This document shows, piece by piece, positions 14,578 through 23,669 of a stretch of 37,817 nt of DNA. Source of the stretch: an uncultured Alphaproteobacteria bacterium (GTDB taxonomy: Bacteria > Pseudomonadota > Alphaproteobacteria > RF32 > CAG-239). Position 1 is the stretch's first letter; each line of letters opens with the position of its first letter. A program made the translations under genes and the position numbers. The stretch spans positions 1-37,817 of the forward strand of contig CALXZL010000011.1 in NCBI GenBank assembly GCA_944393215.1, in the 5' to 3' direction. A model generated the notes under the pieces. It did no database searches, was not told the DNA's origin, and worked only from the letters and a program-made list of their open reading frames with translations.

Positions 14578-15024
14578 TTAATAAGGTCTTTTGTTGGTGT
14601 CTTGATACCAATCATCCATTACGGCACGAGCGGTTTTCAAATCAATATGATGCAAATTTATCACATCTTCATCATAAAAAACTCTGTCTCTGAAACCAAT
14701 GGCATCGGCATCATCTCGGGTGGCGGCATAATAAACTTCTGTTATATTCGCCCACTTAGCCGAGTTCAAACACATCGGGCACGGCTCGCATGAGGTATAG
14801 AGCACGCAACCGCTTAAATCAAATGTCCCTAATTCCTTACAAGCTTTTCTTATGCAGTTAACTTCGGCATGTGCTGTCGGATCATTATCTATCACCACCG
14901 TATTATGTGCTTTGGCTATAATCTTTCCGTCTTTGACAATTACGGCACCAAACGGAGAACTACCGTTTTTAATCGATAAATCACTCTCATCAATCGCTGC
15001 TTGCAAAAATTCTTTATCCGTCAT
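14578..15024 (-). CDS. Nucleoside/guanine deaminase family protein
   Basis: This is a 148-residue member of the cytidine/deoxycytidylate deaminase superfamily. The zinc site is complete: HAEV (H52 as ligand, E54 as proton shuttle) and PCPMC (C82 and C85). The C-terminal half, with DADAIGFRD and a terminal tyrosine, resembles GuaD-type guanine deaminases more than tRNA adenosine deaminases, which would carry a different C-terminus. It probably deaminates guanine or a related base in the cytoplasm. The ATG has AAAGGAG upstream. Terminators isolate it on both sides, so it appears to be a single-gene unit. Substrate specificity cannot be settled by eye. Confidence 0.85.
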   Translation of the reverse strand: MTDKEFLQAAIDESDLSIKNGSSPFGAVIVKDGKIIAKAHNTVVIDNDPTAHAEVNCIRKACKELGTFDLSGCVLYTSCEPCPMCLNSAKWANITEVYYAATRDDADAIGFRDRVFYDEDVINLHHIDLKTARAVMDDWYQDTNKRPY

Positions 15025-15046
15025 CTTTTCTCCTTTTCTCTGACAT

Positions 15047-15074
15047 AAAAAAAGCTTCTTTAAGAAGCTTTTTT
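15047..15074 (-). terminator. Terminator of the rpmF-plsX-fabH-ihfA-MerR block
   Basis: AAAAAAGCTTCTT pairs with AAGAAGCTTTTTT almost without a loop, and on the minus strand a T7 tract follows. The stop codon of the MerR-like gene lies within the hairpin, so this is the end of that gene cluster. Confidence 0.75.
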
Positions 15075-15476
15075 GACTTTGTTTAAGGTTTGTTCCAATT
15101 CTGATTTCATGTTCTTTAACTCATCTATCAAACCTATAATTAATTCTCTGCTGTTTGCATCTAATTTAACATCCGGAATCACTTCTTCAAAAAAATCTTT
15201 CTGAATTTCTTCTCCTAAAATGTTCTTTAGACCTTTTTCTTTAAATACCTTCTGTACGCCTTCAATGGTGTATCTTTTATTATATAAAAAGTCTTTTATT
15301 GTTTTTACAATTTCAACATCATCCGGACGATAATACCTTCTGCCGCCATTTCTTTTCATAGGCTTAATTTGCGGAAACTTGGTTTCCCAAAAGCGCAGAA
15401 CGTGGGTGGCAACACCTAACTCTTCTGCTACCTCTGCAATGGTACGAAAAGCAGCTTTGCTCTTGTTGACAGCCAT
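15060..15476 (-). CDS. MerR-like HTH protein linked to ihfA
   Basis: The product is 138 residues. A MerR-type winged helix-turn-helix occupies about 10-75 ([20 protein letters not shown], then [14 protein letters not shown]). A C-terminal helical or coiled segment follows, and there is no sensor cysteine in the usual place. A MerR-like gene directly after ihfA is a conserved arrangement in Alphaproteobacteria, so orthology to that poorly characterised family is likely. Unlike the MerR at 12007 it has no divergent target operon beside it. It starts 17 bases after ihfA with an AAGGGA ribosome-binding site. Confidence 0.88.
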   Translation of the reverse strand: MAVNKSKAAFRTIAEVAEELGVATHVLRFWETKFPQIKPMKRNGGRRYYRPDDVEIVKTIKDFLYNKRYTIEGVQKVFKEKGLKNILGEEIQKDFFEEVIPDVKLDANSRELIIGLIDELKNMKSELEQTLNKVKKAS

Positions 15477-15493
15477 GAGCTATCCCTTCCGTT

Positions 15494-15778
15494 TTAGGCG
15501 TTGATAATTTTTCTCATGGTTTGAGAAGGTTTAAATGAAATAACGCGACGAGACGAAATTACGGCTTCAACACCGGTCTTGGGATTGCGACCGGTACGCG
15601 CATTTTTATCTCTCAAAGAAAATGTTCCGAATGAAGATAATTTTACATCATTGCCGTTGCTTAATTCATTAACAATTTCATCCAAAATCATATCCAATAT
15701 ATCTGTTGAATCTTTACGAGATAAACCGATTTCTTCATAAATGCTTTCCGCAACATCTGCACGTGTAATTGTTTTCAT
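15494..15778 (-). CDS. ihfA: Integration host factor subunit alpha
   Basis: This is a DNA-bending protein of the HU/IHF family, about 94 residues. The C-terminal arm contains GRNPKTGVEAVISSRRVISF, with the GRNPKTG loop that inserts into the minor groove. IHF-alpha is favoured over HU by this sequence and by the plsX-fabH-ihfA-MerR order. Two in-frame ATGs are six bases apart. I chose the second because AAAGGA is only about two bases from the first but about eight from the second. The gene follows fabH with an 83-base gap. It acts on the nucleoid together with the beta subunit, which is encoded elsewhere. Confidence 0.93.
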   Translation of the reverse strand: MKTITRADVAESIYEEIGLSRKDSTDILDMILDEIVNELSNGNDVKLSSFGTFSLRDKNARTGRNPKTGVEAVISSRRVISFKPSQTMRKIINA

Positions 15779-15867
15779 CTTCATTATCCTTTATTAATTT
15801 TCTTGTCGCTTACAAATAACTTATTTTTTACCCTCTGGCAAGTCCCTAAAATCAACTTATCCAAAAC

Positions 15868-16848
15868 TTATATGCGAACCAGTGCTCCGCCCCAGGTGAA
15901 GCCTGCGCCCATGGCATTTAAGACAACCAAATCGCCTTTTTTGATACTTCCTTCAGACATTTTTACCGATAATGCCAAAGGAATCGTGGCGGCTGATGTA
16001 TTTGCCTGATTGGTTATTGTCACAACAACTTTTTCTTCCGGCAAGCCTAATTTCTGTCCAACACCGGTAATGATTCTGATATTGGCTTGGTGCGGTACTA
16101 ACCAATCAATATCTTCGGCTGTTACACCACCCATTTGCATAACTTCTTCTGCTGCTTGTGCCAAGCTGTTTATGGCATATTTGAAAACTTCCTTCCCGTT
16201 CATCCATATATAACCAGCCGTTTGTGTGGTGGAAACACCGCCCGTGCATAACAGGTTTTCATATTGGGTACCGTCAGCATAAATCTTTGTTGCCAAAATT
16301 CCGGTATCTTCCGACGTGCCTTTGCCCTCTTTTGCTCTCAATATTACAGCCCCGGCTCCGTCGCCGAATAAGACACAAGTATTTCTGTCGGTCCAGTCAG
16401 TTATTTTTGACAAAGTCTCGGCACTTACGACCAAAACCGTTTTCATTTGACCTAAGCGAATCATATTATCTGCCATGGTCAATGCATAGACGAATCCTGA
16501 ACATGCTGCAGATATATCCATGGCTGCGGCACCAATATGCATTCCTAATTTGGCTGCAATTTTGGCTGATGTAGCCGGAGTGGTGTTATCCGGTGTGACC
16601 GTTGCCAAAATGACGGCATCTATTTCTTCGGCGTTGATACCTGCCGTTTTGATTGCCATTTCTGCTGCTTTTACCGCTAAATCAGACGTATATTCATCTT
16701 TTTCTGCCACATGACGGCTCTTAATTCCGGTACGTGTGCTTATCCACTCGTCATTGGTATCCACCATTTGAGCCAAATCGTCATTGGTTAATTCTTTGGT
16801 AGGCAAATAATGCCCATACCCAATTATTTCAGATCTAATACATGTCAT
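15868..16848 (-). CDS. fabH: 3-oxoacyl-ACP synthase III (KAS III)
   Basis: This 326-residue condensing enzyme starts fatty-acid synthesis by joining acetyl-CoA to malonyl-ACP. The Cys-His-Asn triad is visible: C116 in DISAACSGF, H253 in VPHQANIRI and N283 in TNQANTSAA, with the 30-residue His-Asn spacing of the family. The C-terminus carries the typical GAGFTWGGALVRI ending. It overlaps the end of plsX by 14 bases with AGGAAG as its ribosome-binding site, so the two are translationally linked. It is cytoplasmic and near the usual length, with nothing anomalous. Confidence 0.97.
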   Translation of the reverse strand: MTCIRSEIIGYGHYLPTKELTNDDLAQMVDTNDEWISTRTGIKSRHVAEKDEYTSDLAVKAAEMAIKTAGINAEEIDAVILATVTPDNTTPATSAKIAAKLGMHIGAAAMDISAACSGFVYALTMADNMIRLGQMKTVLVVSAETLSKITDWTDRNTCVLFGDGAGAVILRAKEGKGTSEDTGILATKIYADGTQYENLLCTGGVSTTQTAGYIWMNGKEVFKYAINSLAQAAEEVMQMGGVTAEDIDWLVPHQANIRIITGVGQKLGLPEEKVVVTITNQANTSAATIPLALSVKMSEGSIKKGDLVVLNAMGAGFTWGGALVRI

Positions 16849-17896
16849 AAAATACTTCCTGTGATAATTCGTCTAAATCCACTTTTTCTACTTCACTTTT
16901 TATGGTTGCCACAAAATTTTGACGAACCAAATTGGCGGCATTTCCTACTGCCACCGAAAAGCCTATAGCATCCGTACCACCGTGACTTTTTACGGTTAAG
17001 CCGTTTAAGCCGACCATCATCGCACCGTTATATAAACGGGGATCCATGGTCTTCTTAACACGGAGCATCACACCTAACATAAACGGTAGTCCTATTTTTG
17101 CCAAAAACGAGTGTTTTATAGCGTCTTTTAACAAACGAACAACTAATTTGGCAGTGCCTTCGATTGATTTTAATGCTATATTTCCGGTAAAGCCGTCGGC
17201 AACTATAACATCGGCAACTCCGTCCGGTATTTGATGCGGTTCAATGTAACCTACAAAATCAACATTCATATGAGAGTGTTTCATTATGCGGGCTGCTTGC
17301 TTGATCTCTTCTTTGCCTTTCATTTCTTCGGCTCCGATATTAAGCAATGCAACTCTTGGCTTTTTGATATCCAGTGCATGTCTTGCCAGAATATCTCCCA
17401 TTAGGGCAAATTCTGCTAAATTAATGGCATCACACTCGGTATTGGCACCTAAATCCAACATCACATACTTGCCGGTGCGATGCGGCATTATGCTCACAAT
17501 CGCCGGACGGTGAATTTTGGTTATGGTGCGTAACACAATTTTTGAAATTGCCATTAAAGCACCCGTATTACCGGCAGACACAATCGCTTGCGCCTCTCCT
17601 TTGCGGACGGCGTCAATTGCCATGTACATACTTGTGTTCTTGTTACGAATCACCTGTGACGGTTTATCTTCGTTGTGAACCATTTCCGTACTATGACGTA
17701 TTTCACATACTTTTTGTAATGCGGGGAATTGCGTTAATATCGGCATGACCTTAGCTTCATCTCCAAAAAGCAAAAATCTCACATCGGGATTCTTTTTGGC
17801 TGCTATGGCAAGCCCCTCTATCACGACTCTGGGGGAATTATCTCCCCCCATCGCGTCTATTGATATGACCAGATTACCTGACAAAACCTGCTCCAT
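16835..17896 (-). CDS. plsX: Phosphate acyltransferase PlsX
   Basis: The 353-residue PlsX converts acyl-ACP to acyl-phosphate for phospholipid synthesis. The N-terminal signature SIDAMGGDNSPRVVIEG is present, as are ADGFTGNIALKSIEG and the C-terminal GGTDAIGFSVAVGNA. The gene lies between rpmF and fabH in the widespread rpmF-plsX-fabH order and overlaps fabH. No strong Shine-Dalgarno sequence precedes the ATG. The protein is cytoplasmic or membrane-associated and feeds PlsY, which is not in this window. Confidence 0.96.
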   Translation of the reverse strand: MEQVLSGNLVISIDAMGGDNSPRVVIEGLAIAAKKNPDVRFLLFGDEAKVMPILTQFPALQKVCEIRHSTEMVHNEDKPSQVIRNKNTSMYMAIDAVRKGEAQAIVSAGNTGALMAISKIVLRTITKIHRPAIVSIMPHRTGKYVMLDLGANTECDAINLAEFALMGDILARHALDIKKPRVALLNIGAEEMKGKEEIKQAARIMKHSHMNVDFVGYIEPHQIPDGVADVIVADGFTGNIALKSIEGTAKLVVRLLKDAIKHSFLAKIGLPFMLGVMLRVKKTMDPRLYNGAMMVGLNGLTVKSHGGTDAIGFSVAVGNAANLVRQNFVATIKSEVEKVDLDELSQEVFYDMY

Positions 17897-17960
17897 ATAG
17901 AAATGTTTGACATTTCTTTTATTGCCTCGCGGATTATAAAAAAAATGTCTTGTAATTTAA

Positions 17961-18152
17961 TTATTCTTCTGAAGCTGCTTTTTTAGCAACAACTTCACGA
18001 CCATCATATTGTCCGCATGACGGGCAAACACTGTGCGGTCTTTTCAACTCACCACAATTCGGGCATTCCATATATGTATTGGCTTTCAATGCATCATGTG
18101 AACGGCGCATATTGCGACGAGATGGTGTCGTTTTCTTCTTTGGTGTAGCCAT
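17961..18152 (-). CDS. rpmF: 50S ribosomal protein bL32
   Basis: This is a 63-residue basic protein beginning [20 protein letters not shown], the usual bL32 start. Four cysteines (C30, C33, C43, C46) in two C-x2-C pairs form the zinc ribbon, so it is the zinc-containing variant. It lies 64 bases upstream of plsX and 192 bases downstream of the DUF177 gene, the standard bacterial order. Confidence 0.96.
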   Translation of the reverse strand: MATPKKKTTPSRRNMRRSHDALKANTYMECPNCGELKRPHSVCPSCGQYDGREVVAKKAASEE

Positions 18153-18344
18153 TTTCTTATACTCTTATTTCTATTAATCTTTATTATTAAACTTTTTCAC
18201 AGCCATTATTAAACTTTTTTGTTTTTTTATCAACTTTTAAAAACGGCTTTATGAACTGATTGACTTTTTATATAATATTTTTGCTTTTGGCAAGTCTTTT
18301 TTATTATATTTTTCCTTTTTATTTGTATTTTCCGCCCCTTATAC

Positions 18345-18863
18345 TCATTTTTTTAGCTTTTTTAATATATTGAACGGATTTAATGCCTCATTTGTTTCTT
18401 CATCAAACTCCGAAACAAAATGAAATTCTTCCCCTGCTTGTCGCGGATTATCATCCATAACTAAGGCTACCTGCTCTATGGCTATTTGACATAAGTCTAA
18501 CTTTCCGTCCGTTAATAAATACGGTTCCTCATCATAAATATCAAAATCTATGTCCTTAATATCCTGCGGCGTTGCTTGCGTATCAAAATATATGGAAAAC
18601 TCCGGAGAATATGTCTTTTCAAAATTTTCCAAACTAATCACACTTTTTAATTCAAATTCGGCAATAACCTGCCCCCATACGTCTATCCGATGTTCCTTCT
18701 TCTTATATTTCAGATTTATCTCCGCATTAAAAGAACGAACTTCTTCAACTTTGAATATTTCTTGCAAATATTGAAGCTCCTCTTTATTGGCTTTTATCTT
18801 ATATTTTTTCTCTGAACCGCTTAATTCATCCGCTGTTATCGGATATGAAAAAACACTTTGCAT
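18345..18863 (-). CDS. YceD/DUF177 family protein
   Basis: The product is a 172-residue acidic protein. DUF177 proteins characteristically precede rpmF and are thought to be linked to 23S rRNA or ribosome maturation. The conserved C-terminal segment (LCQIAIEQVALVMDDNPRQ, then a polar tail with FNILKKLKK) matches the family, whose members usually show a related proline-rich motif at this position. The N-terminal half is divergent. The family's two-cysteine feature is not evident; only one Cys is seen. It is divergent from bamE across about 60 bases, as in other Alphaproteobacteria. Confidence 0.87.
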   Translation of the reverse strand: MQSVFSYPITADELSGSEKKYKIKANKEELQYLQEIFKVEEVRSFNAEINLKYKKKEHRIDVWGQVIAEFELKSVISLENFEKTYSPEFSIYFDTQATPQDIKDIDFDIYDEEPYLLTDGKLDLCQIAIEQVALVMDDNPRQAGEEFHFVSEFDEETNEALNPFNILKKLKK

Positions 18864-18924
18864 TATTTTTTCCTTGTGTTATAAATTCTACTAACTTTTA
18901 TGATATAACTGCAAGGATGTTCAT

Positions 18925-19386
18925 ATGTCAATAAACAAATTTCTCAGCTTGTATGCGGCTCTTGTTCTTTGCTTGTCTGCTTGTTCAAGTGATTTGTTCA
19001 TCACTCACAACGGGAATATGCCTTCTAACGAACGTATCTCTCAGCTTAAACTCGGGGATACTAAAGAACAGGTCGTTCAGACTCTTGGCGCCCCTTCTTC
19101 CGTGGTTTCTTTTGATAAAAATACGTGGATATATATGTCTTCCGAAATTAAACGAATTGCTTTTATGGAACCGGAAGAAGTCAACCGTGATATCCTTACT
19201 ATCGAGTTTAATAATGACGGCAAAGTAACGAATATCCAGCGCTTGACTAAAGCTGACGGAAAAAATATTACCGTTAATTCTGATACGACTCAGTCTTATG
19301 GTCAAGAACCCGGATTTTTCAAAAAATACTTCGGGGGTGTGGGTGGATATTCTCCCTTCCCCGTTATTGATCCGAAACAATTATAA
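18925..19386 (+). CDS. bamE: BamE/SmpA/OmlA outer-membrane assembly lipoprotein
   Basis: The 153-residue protein has a lipoprotein signal peptide ending in the lipobox LSAC, so C20 becomes the lipidated N-terminus. The SmpA/OmlA domain follows (ISQLKLGDTKEQVVQTLGAP, a hallmark segment, then a beta region with WIYMSSE). It is a peripheral subunit of the outer-membrane beta-barrel assembly machine, acting from the inner leaflet of the outer membrane. AAGGAT precedes the ATG. The position opposite DUF177-rpmF-plsX is typical of Alphaproteobacteria. Residues after about 115 form a polar tail of the kind seen in alphaproteobacterial members. Confidence 0.92.
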   Translation: MSINKFLSLYAALVLCLSACSSDLFITHNGNMPSNERISQLKLGDTKEQVVQTLGAPSSVVSFDKNTWIYMSSEIKRIAFMEPEEVNRDILTIEFNNDGKVTNIQRLTKADGKNITVNSDTTQSYGQEPGFFKKYFGGVGGYSPFPVIDPKQL

Positions 19387-19391
19387 ATTTT

Positions 19392-19420
19392 AAGGCTCCG
19401 TTGACGGAGCCTTTCTTTTT
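19392..19420. terminator. Terminator after bamE
   Basis: AAGGCTCCG pairs with CGGAGCCTT over a TTGA loop and is followed by TCTTTTTTTT. It ends bamE and lies ten bases from the end of the convergent TerB-like gene, though T-richness on that side is weaker. Confidence 0.87.
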
Positions 19421-19429
19421 TTTGCATTT

Positions 19430-20101
19430 TTATAATCCAACATCCGGTTCTACGCCTTGTTCCCTTAATATTTGCAGTATTTCAGCTAAGTATATTTTTT
19501 CATTATAGGTTAAAAAACCGTCGCTGATACATACTTTGACAACTGCCTGCGCCAAGTCTTCCGCTTCTTCAGGTGTCTTGTGTTGTAAATTGTGCACCGC
19601 TTCATAAAATTCTTCTTTTCTCGGATGTAATGCCTTCAAACAACTCTCAACATAATTCTTACTTAAACTTTGAGGTTGAGGATGATGTTGCTCTATATAT
19701 TGCAATATGGTTTGTTTCTTCATTTCTGAAAAATAATCAACACCTTTGGCTATATACAGCAATATAATTATATCATCCTTCAAAATTTCCAAAAGCTCCA
19801 AATTAACAACGGCTTTTTTTGGTTCTTTTTGCTTTTGTTGATTTTGACGTACCTGTTCTTCCATATAATCTCGTAACAACGCCGTTCCGGAACGATATAC
19901 TTTTTCCGTACTTAAATCTAATATGTTCTTGATATAGGCTCCGTCTATGACCTGAGAACGTTTATCTTTATAAAAATATAAATCCAGCATTATGTTGCCG
20001 CTGTGTTCCCATATGTTTTTCAGCGCTGCATTTTCTTCTTTTACGCCGTCTCCTTGGTTGATTTGCACCAGTAAATTATAAAATTTGACTTGTTCCGTCA
20101 T
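19430..20101 (-). CDS. TerB-like domain protein downstream of mfd
   Basis: The product is a 223-residue soluble, helical protein. The C-terminal part, about 180-220 (AVVKVCISDGFLTYNEKIYL then AEILQILRE), resembles the TerB/DnaJ-C helical domain in which an acidic D-G-x-L-x-x-x-E turn lies between helices. The N-terminal 100 residues are not recognised, and a Lys/Gln-rich linker follows about residue 85. The ATG abuts the mfd stop codon with no gap, so it is translated from the mfd message. Its function is unknown. The TerB call rests on pattern alone. Confidence 0.75.
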   Translation of the reverse strand: MTEQVKFYNLLVQINQGDGVKEENAALKNIWEHSGNIMLDLYFYKDKRSQVIDGAYIKNILDLSTEKVYRSGTALLRDYMEEQVRQNQQKQKEPKKAVVNLELLEILKDDIIILLYIAKGVDYFSEMKKQTILQYIEQHHPQPQSLSKNYVESCLKALHPRKEEFYEAVHNLQHKTPEEAEDLAQAVVKVCISDGFLTYNEKIYLAEILQILREQGVEPDVGL

Positions 20102-23100
20102 TTAGTCCTCAAGTAATTGTTTGAGTTTTGATACATATTTCTTTATAGTTTCCACGCGCTGTGCATAGCTGTCAAGATTTTTCTCGATGAATAATTTCTG
20201 ATCCGGACGGATTTTAATTGCGCCAAATTGATGCGCAACAAAATCTATCAATTTTTCCGGTTTGGCAAAAGTATTATTCCTTAACGTAATCAAAATTCCC
20301 TTCGCCCCGGCATCTATTTTTTCAATATTGGCTTTGCGGCATAGCTGTTTTATCTCCACAGTCTTTAGCAGGTTGTCCACTTCTACAGGCAATGGACCGA
20401 AGCGGTCTATCAATTCTTCCCTAATATCATCAAGCCCTGTCTTATCTTCAATATCACCAATGCGTTTATACAAGCCCAAACGCACACCCAAATCTCTGAC
20501 ATAGGTTTCGGGAATCATAATCGGAATACCGGTTGATATTTGCGGTGCCCAATCGGTGACGTTTGCTCCGGCTTCCTTCTCGCCGTTGCTGCCTTCTGCT
20601 TTAAGCCGCATAATTTCTTCTTCCAACATATGTTGATATAAAGCAATACCCACTTCTTTAATATGTCCAGATTGTTCCTCACCCAAGATATTGCCCGAAC
20701 CTCTGATATCCATATCATGGCTGGCTAATGAGAAACCGGCGCCCAAAGAATCCAAGGCTTGCAAAATGTTCAATCTTCTTTCGGCAATCGGCTTCAAAGC
20801 CTTTTGTTTGGGGACGGTAAAGTAGCAATAGCCTCTCACCTTGCCACGACCGACACGCCCTTTGAGCTGATACAACTGCGCCAAGCCAAACATATCCGCC
20901 CTATGGACAATCATCGTATTTACACTCGGCATATCAATACCGGATTCAATAATGGTGGTGGAAAGCAACAAATCGGCTTTTCCGTCGGCAAAATCGGTCA
21001 TCACGGTTTCAAGCTGTTTGACCGGCATTTGTCCGTGGGCGACCAAAATTTTGACATCCGGAACCAATTCTCGTAATTCTTTTTCGACACCGAAAATATC
21101 CGACACGCGCGGGCAGACAAAGAAGGTTTGCCCGTGACGGAATTTTTCACGATAGATTGCCTCTTTTATCATCACCTTATCAAAAGGCATAACAAAAGTT
21201 CTGGCTGCTAACCTGTCCACCGGCGGCGTGGCAATCAAACTTAACTGCTTAACCCCTGTCAAAGAAAGCTGCAAGGTTCTCGGAATCGGGGTGGCGGTCA
21301 TGGTTAAAACATGGACATCCGATTTGATGGACTTTAACTTCTCTTTATGCGCCACGCCAAAATGTTGCTCCTCATCAATAATCAGCAAACCCAAATTGCA
21401 GAATTTGATATCTTTGGCGAGCAAAGCATGGGTACCAATTACAATCTCAACCGAGCCTTCTTCCAGCCCCTTCTTTGTTTCGGCAGCTTCCTTCGGGGTG
21501 ACCAAACGAGAGAGCATTCTCACTCTTATCGGAAAACCTTGCATGCGTTGCTTAAAGTTCATATAATGCTGGCGTGCCAACAATGTTGTCGGTACAATCA
21601 ATGCCACTTGCGCACCGCTGGCGGCAACGGCAAAGGCTGCTCTTAATGCCACTTCGGTTTTGCCAAAACCGACATCACCGCAAACCAATCTATCCATCGG
21701 TATGGTATCTGCCAAATCTTGCAAAACATCTGTAATCGCGTTCAACTGATCATCGGTTTCGGCATAAGGAAAGCGTGAGCAAAATTCATCATACATCCCC
21801 TGCGGGGCAATAAAGCTGTCGGCTTTTTTCAAATGTCTTTCAGCGGCAATTTTTATCAGTTTTTCGGCAATATCTTTAATGCGCTGTTTGACTTTTGCCT
21901 TCTTTGCCTGCCATGCCAAGCCGCCCAAAGTATCGAGCTGGATATTATCATCATCCAAGCCATAGCGCGACAAAACATCAATGTTTTCGACCGGGACAAA
22001 AAGTTTGGCATCATTAGCGTATAATATTTTCAGACAATCATGAGGAGCACCACCGGCAGTGATGTTCTCAAGCCCCATAAATTTACCGATACCATGCTCG
22101 ATATGTACCACCAATTCGCCGACACTCAAAGAGCCGACATCGGCAATAAAATCTTTGCTTGATGCTTTTTTCTTTACGGCACGGTGTTGGCGTTCGCCCA
22201 AAATATCTTGCTCGGAAACAAAGCATAAACCATCGCCTCTGAAACCATGCGGCAGGTTCAAAACCACCATAGCGGTGCGCTTATTTTCCGGATGATTGGC
22301 GTCTTTCCAACTATCGGCAAAATATAAATTTTCAATGCCGTGTTCGTGCATTAAGGTAAACAGCCTGTCTCTTGATCCTTCAGAATAACAGCATATTACG
22401 CGACGAAGTTTATTATTTTCTTTAAGATATTCATCAAGTTCTTTATATACTTCCTGCAGGTTGACGTTTTTGGCTTGGGCAAAACTGCGTCCCGGTAATA
22501 CGCCGGCATTGATTATATTTTCATTCTCTGCCAAAGTCATGGATGTAAAATAAACGGCTTCTCTTTTCTTAAAAATATCGGTGATTTCTTTTTCGGTCAG
22601 ATACAATAACTCGGGCGGAATCGGGCGATAAGTATCTACCTCGTTAACAGACTTGACATTGAGCGCTTCCAATCTGGCTTGATAATAGTCGGCAATACTT
22701 TCACACTTGGACTTAACCGCTTCCAAAACATTGCGACCGACAATCACTTCTGCTTGCGGGAGATACATGAAAATATCCGGCAATGCCTCTTCATAGAAAA
22801 AAGGCAGCCAGTTTTCCATACCCAAATGTTTTCTGCCGTTACTGATATCGGCATATATTTCATCATCATTAAAGACGGCGCCGAAAGTTTCACGATATTT
22901 ATTACGAAATGTTTTAATGGTATTTTCATCTAACGTAACTTCACCCATCACTTGAAAGGTATAATGAGTCAACTCGCCCGTTGTTCGCTGTGTCATGGCA
23001 TCAAATGTACGAATACGTTCAACCTCGTCATCAAACATATCAATACGCAGCGGTTCATCCGTTCCTACCGGAAAAATATCTATAATATCTCCTCTGACGG

Positions 23101-23584
23101 CATATTCTCCCGGATCCAATACTTGTTCTACCCGATTGTAACCGTTGACAGCAGCATAATGGACAAATTCATTAAAACTCAACTTGTTACCAACCTTAAC
23201 TTGACGTATTGCATTAAGAAAAATTTTCTGCGGCGGAAGTTTTTGCAAAACCGAACCGACACTTGCCAATATCACACGAGACTTCTTGGGCTGCGGATTA
23301 CTTACGATTGCCGTCAGTGTTTCTATTCTTTGGGCAACAATATTGATGTTGGGGGAAACTCTGTCATAAGGCACCGTATCCCATGAAGGCAGCAATAAAA
23401 CCTCCAAATCGGGATTGAGCCAGCGCAGCATATCTGCGGCTTTTTCCATAGAAATACCGTCACTCAAAATATATAAAATATCTTGTTTTTTCTTTTGGCT
23501 TAGTTTTTCTGCCAGTACGGCATCGTATCCGTCCGGAACGGAAGCTATGGTTTTGCCTTTTAACTTTTCAATATTATCCAACAT
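20102..23584 (-). CDS. mfd: Transcription-repair coupling factor Mfd
   Basis: The 1160-residue ATPase removes stalled RNA polymerase and recruits UvrA to lesions. The N-terminal third is UvrB-like. The RNA-polymerase-interacting domain is marked by VVHIEHGIGKFMGLE near 500. The RecG-type translocase has Walker A GDVGFGKT near 634 and a DEEQHFG helicase motif II near 733. TATPIPRTLQLSL and GRVGRGKVRGYCYF mark later motifs, and the C-terminal TRCF domain is complete. Length is normal (E. coli 1148). It is divergent from recG, and the TerB-like gene follows it directly. In many Alphaproteobacteria sdhE lies between recG and mfd; it is absent here. Confidence 0.97.
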   Translation of the reverse strand: MLDNIEKLKGKTIASVPDGYDAVLAEKLSQKKKQDILYILSDGISMEKAADMLRWLNPDLEVLLLPSWDTVPYDRVSPNINIVAQRIETLTAIVSNPQPKKSRVILASVGSVLQKLPPQKIFLNAIRQVKVGNKLSFNEFVHYAAVNGYNRVEQVLDPGEYAVRGDIIDIFPVGTDEPLRIDMFDDEVERIRTFDAMTQRTTGELTHYTFQVMGEVTLDENTIKTFRNKYRETFGAVFNDDEIYADISNGRKHLGMENWLPFFYEEALPDIFMYLPQAEVIVGRNVLEAVKSKCESIADYYQARLEALNVKSVNEVDTYRPIPPELLYLTEKEITDIFKKREAVYFTSMTLAENENIINAGVLPGRSFAQAKNVNLQEVYKELDEYLKENNKLRRVICCYSEGSRDRLFTLMHEHGIENLYFADSWKDANHPENKRTAMVVLNLPHGFRGDGLCFVSEQDILGERQHRAVKKKASSKDFIADVGSLSVGELVVHIEHGIGKFMGLENITAGGAPHDCLKILYANDAKLFVPVENIDVLSRYGLDDDNIQLDTLGGLAWQAKKAKVKQRIKDIAEKLIKIAAERHLKKADSFIAPQGMYDEFCSRFPYAETDDQLNAITDVLQDLADTIPMDRLVCGDVGFGKTEVALRAAFAVAASGAQVALIVPTTLLARQHYMNFKQRMQGFPIRVRMLSRLVTPKEAAETKKGLEEGSVEIVIGTHALLAKDIKFCNLGLLIIDEEQHFGVAHKEKLKSIKSDVHVLTMTATPIPRTLQLSLTGVKQLSLIATPPVDRLAARTFVMPFDKVMIKEAIYREKFRHGQTFFVCPRVSDIFGVEKELRELVPDVKILVAHGQMPVKQLETVMTDFADGKADLLLSTTIIESGIDMPSVNTMIVHRADMFGLAQLYQLKGRVGRGKVRGYCYFTVPKQKALKPIAERRLNILQALDSLGAGFSLASHDMDIRGSGNILGEEQSGHIKEVGIALYQHMLEEEIMRLKAEGSNGEKEAGANVTDWAPQISTGIPIMIPETYVRDLGVRLGLYKRIGDIEDKTGLDDIREELIDRFGPLPVEVDNLLKTVEIKQLCRKANIEKIDAGAKGILITLRNNTFAKPEKLIDFVAHQFGAIKIRPDQKLFIEKNLDSYAQRVETIKKYVSKLKQLLED

Positions 23585-23598
23585 TTTTTATTCTATTG

Positions 23599-23643
23599 TT
23601 TACTTAACCGAATAAACTATATACAATATGCGCATAAGTACAA
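23599..23643. promoter_or_regulatory. Interleaved divergent promoters of recG and mfd
   Basis: Plus strand: TTTACT (23599-23604), a 17-base spacer and TACAAT (23622-23627) point toward recG. Minus strand: TTGTAC (23643-23638), a 16-base spacer and TATAGT (23621-23616) point toward mfd. The two -10 boxes abut, so the two promoters probably compete for polymerase. The boxes are recognised by eye. Confidence 0.5.
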
Positions 23644-23669
23644 CCATTTTTTTTTGAAAAAAAAATATC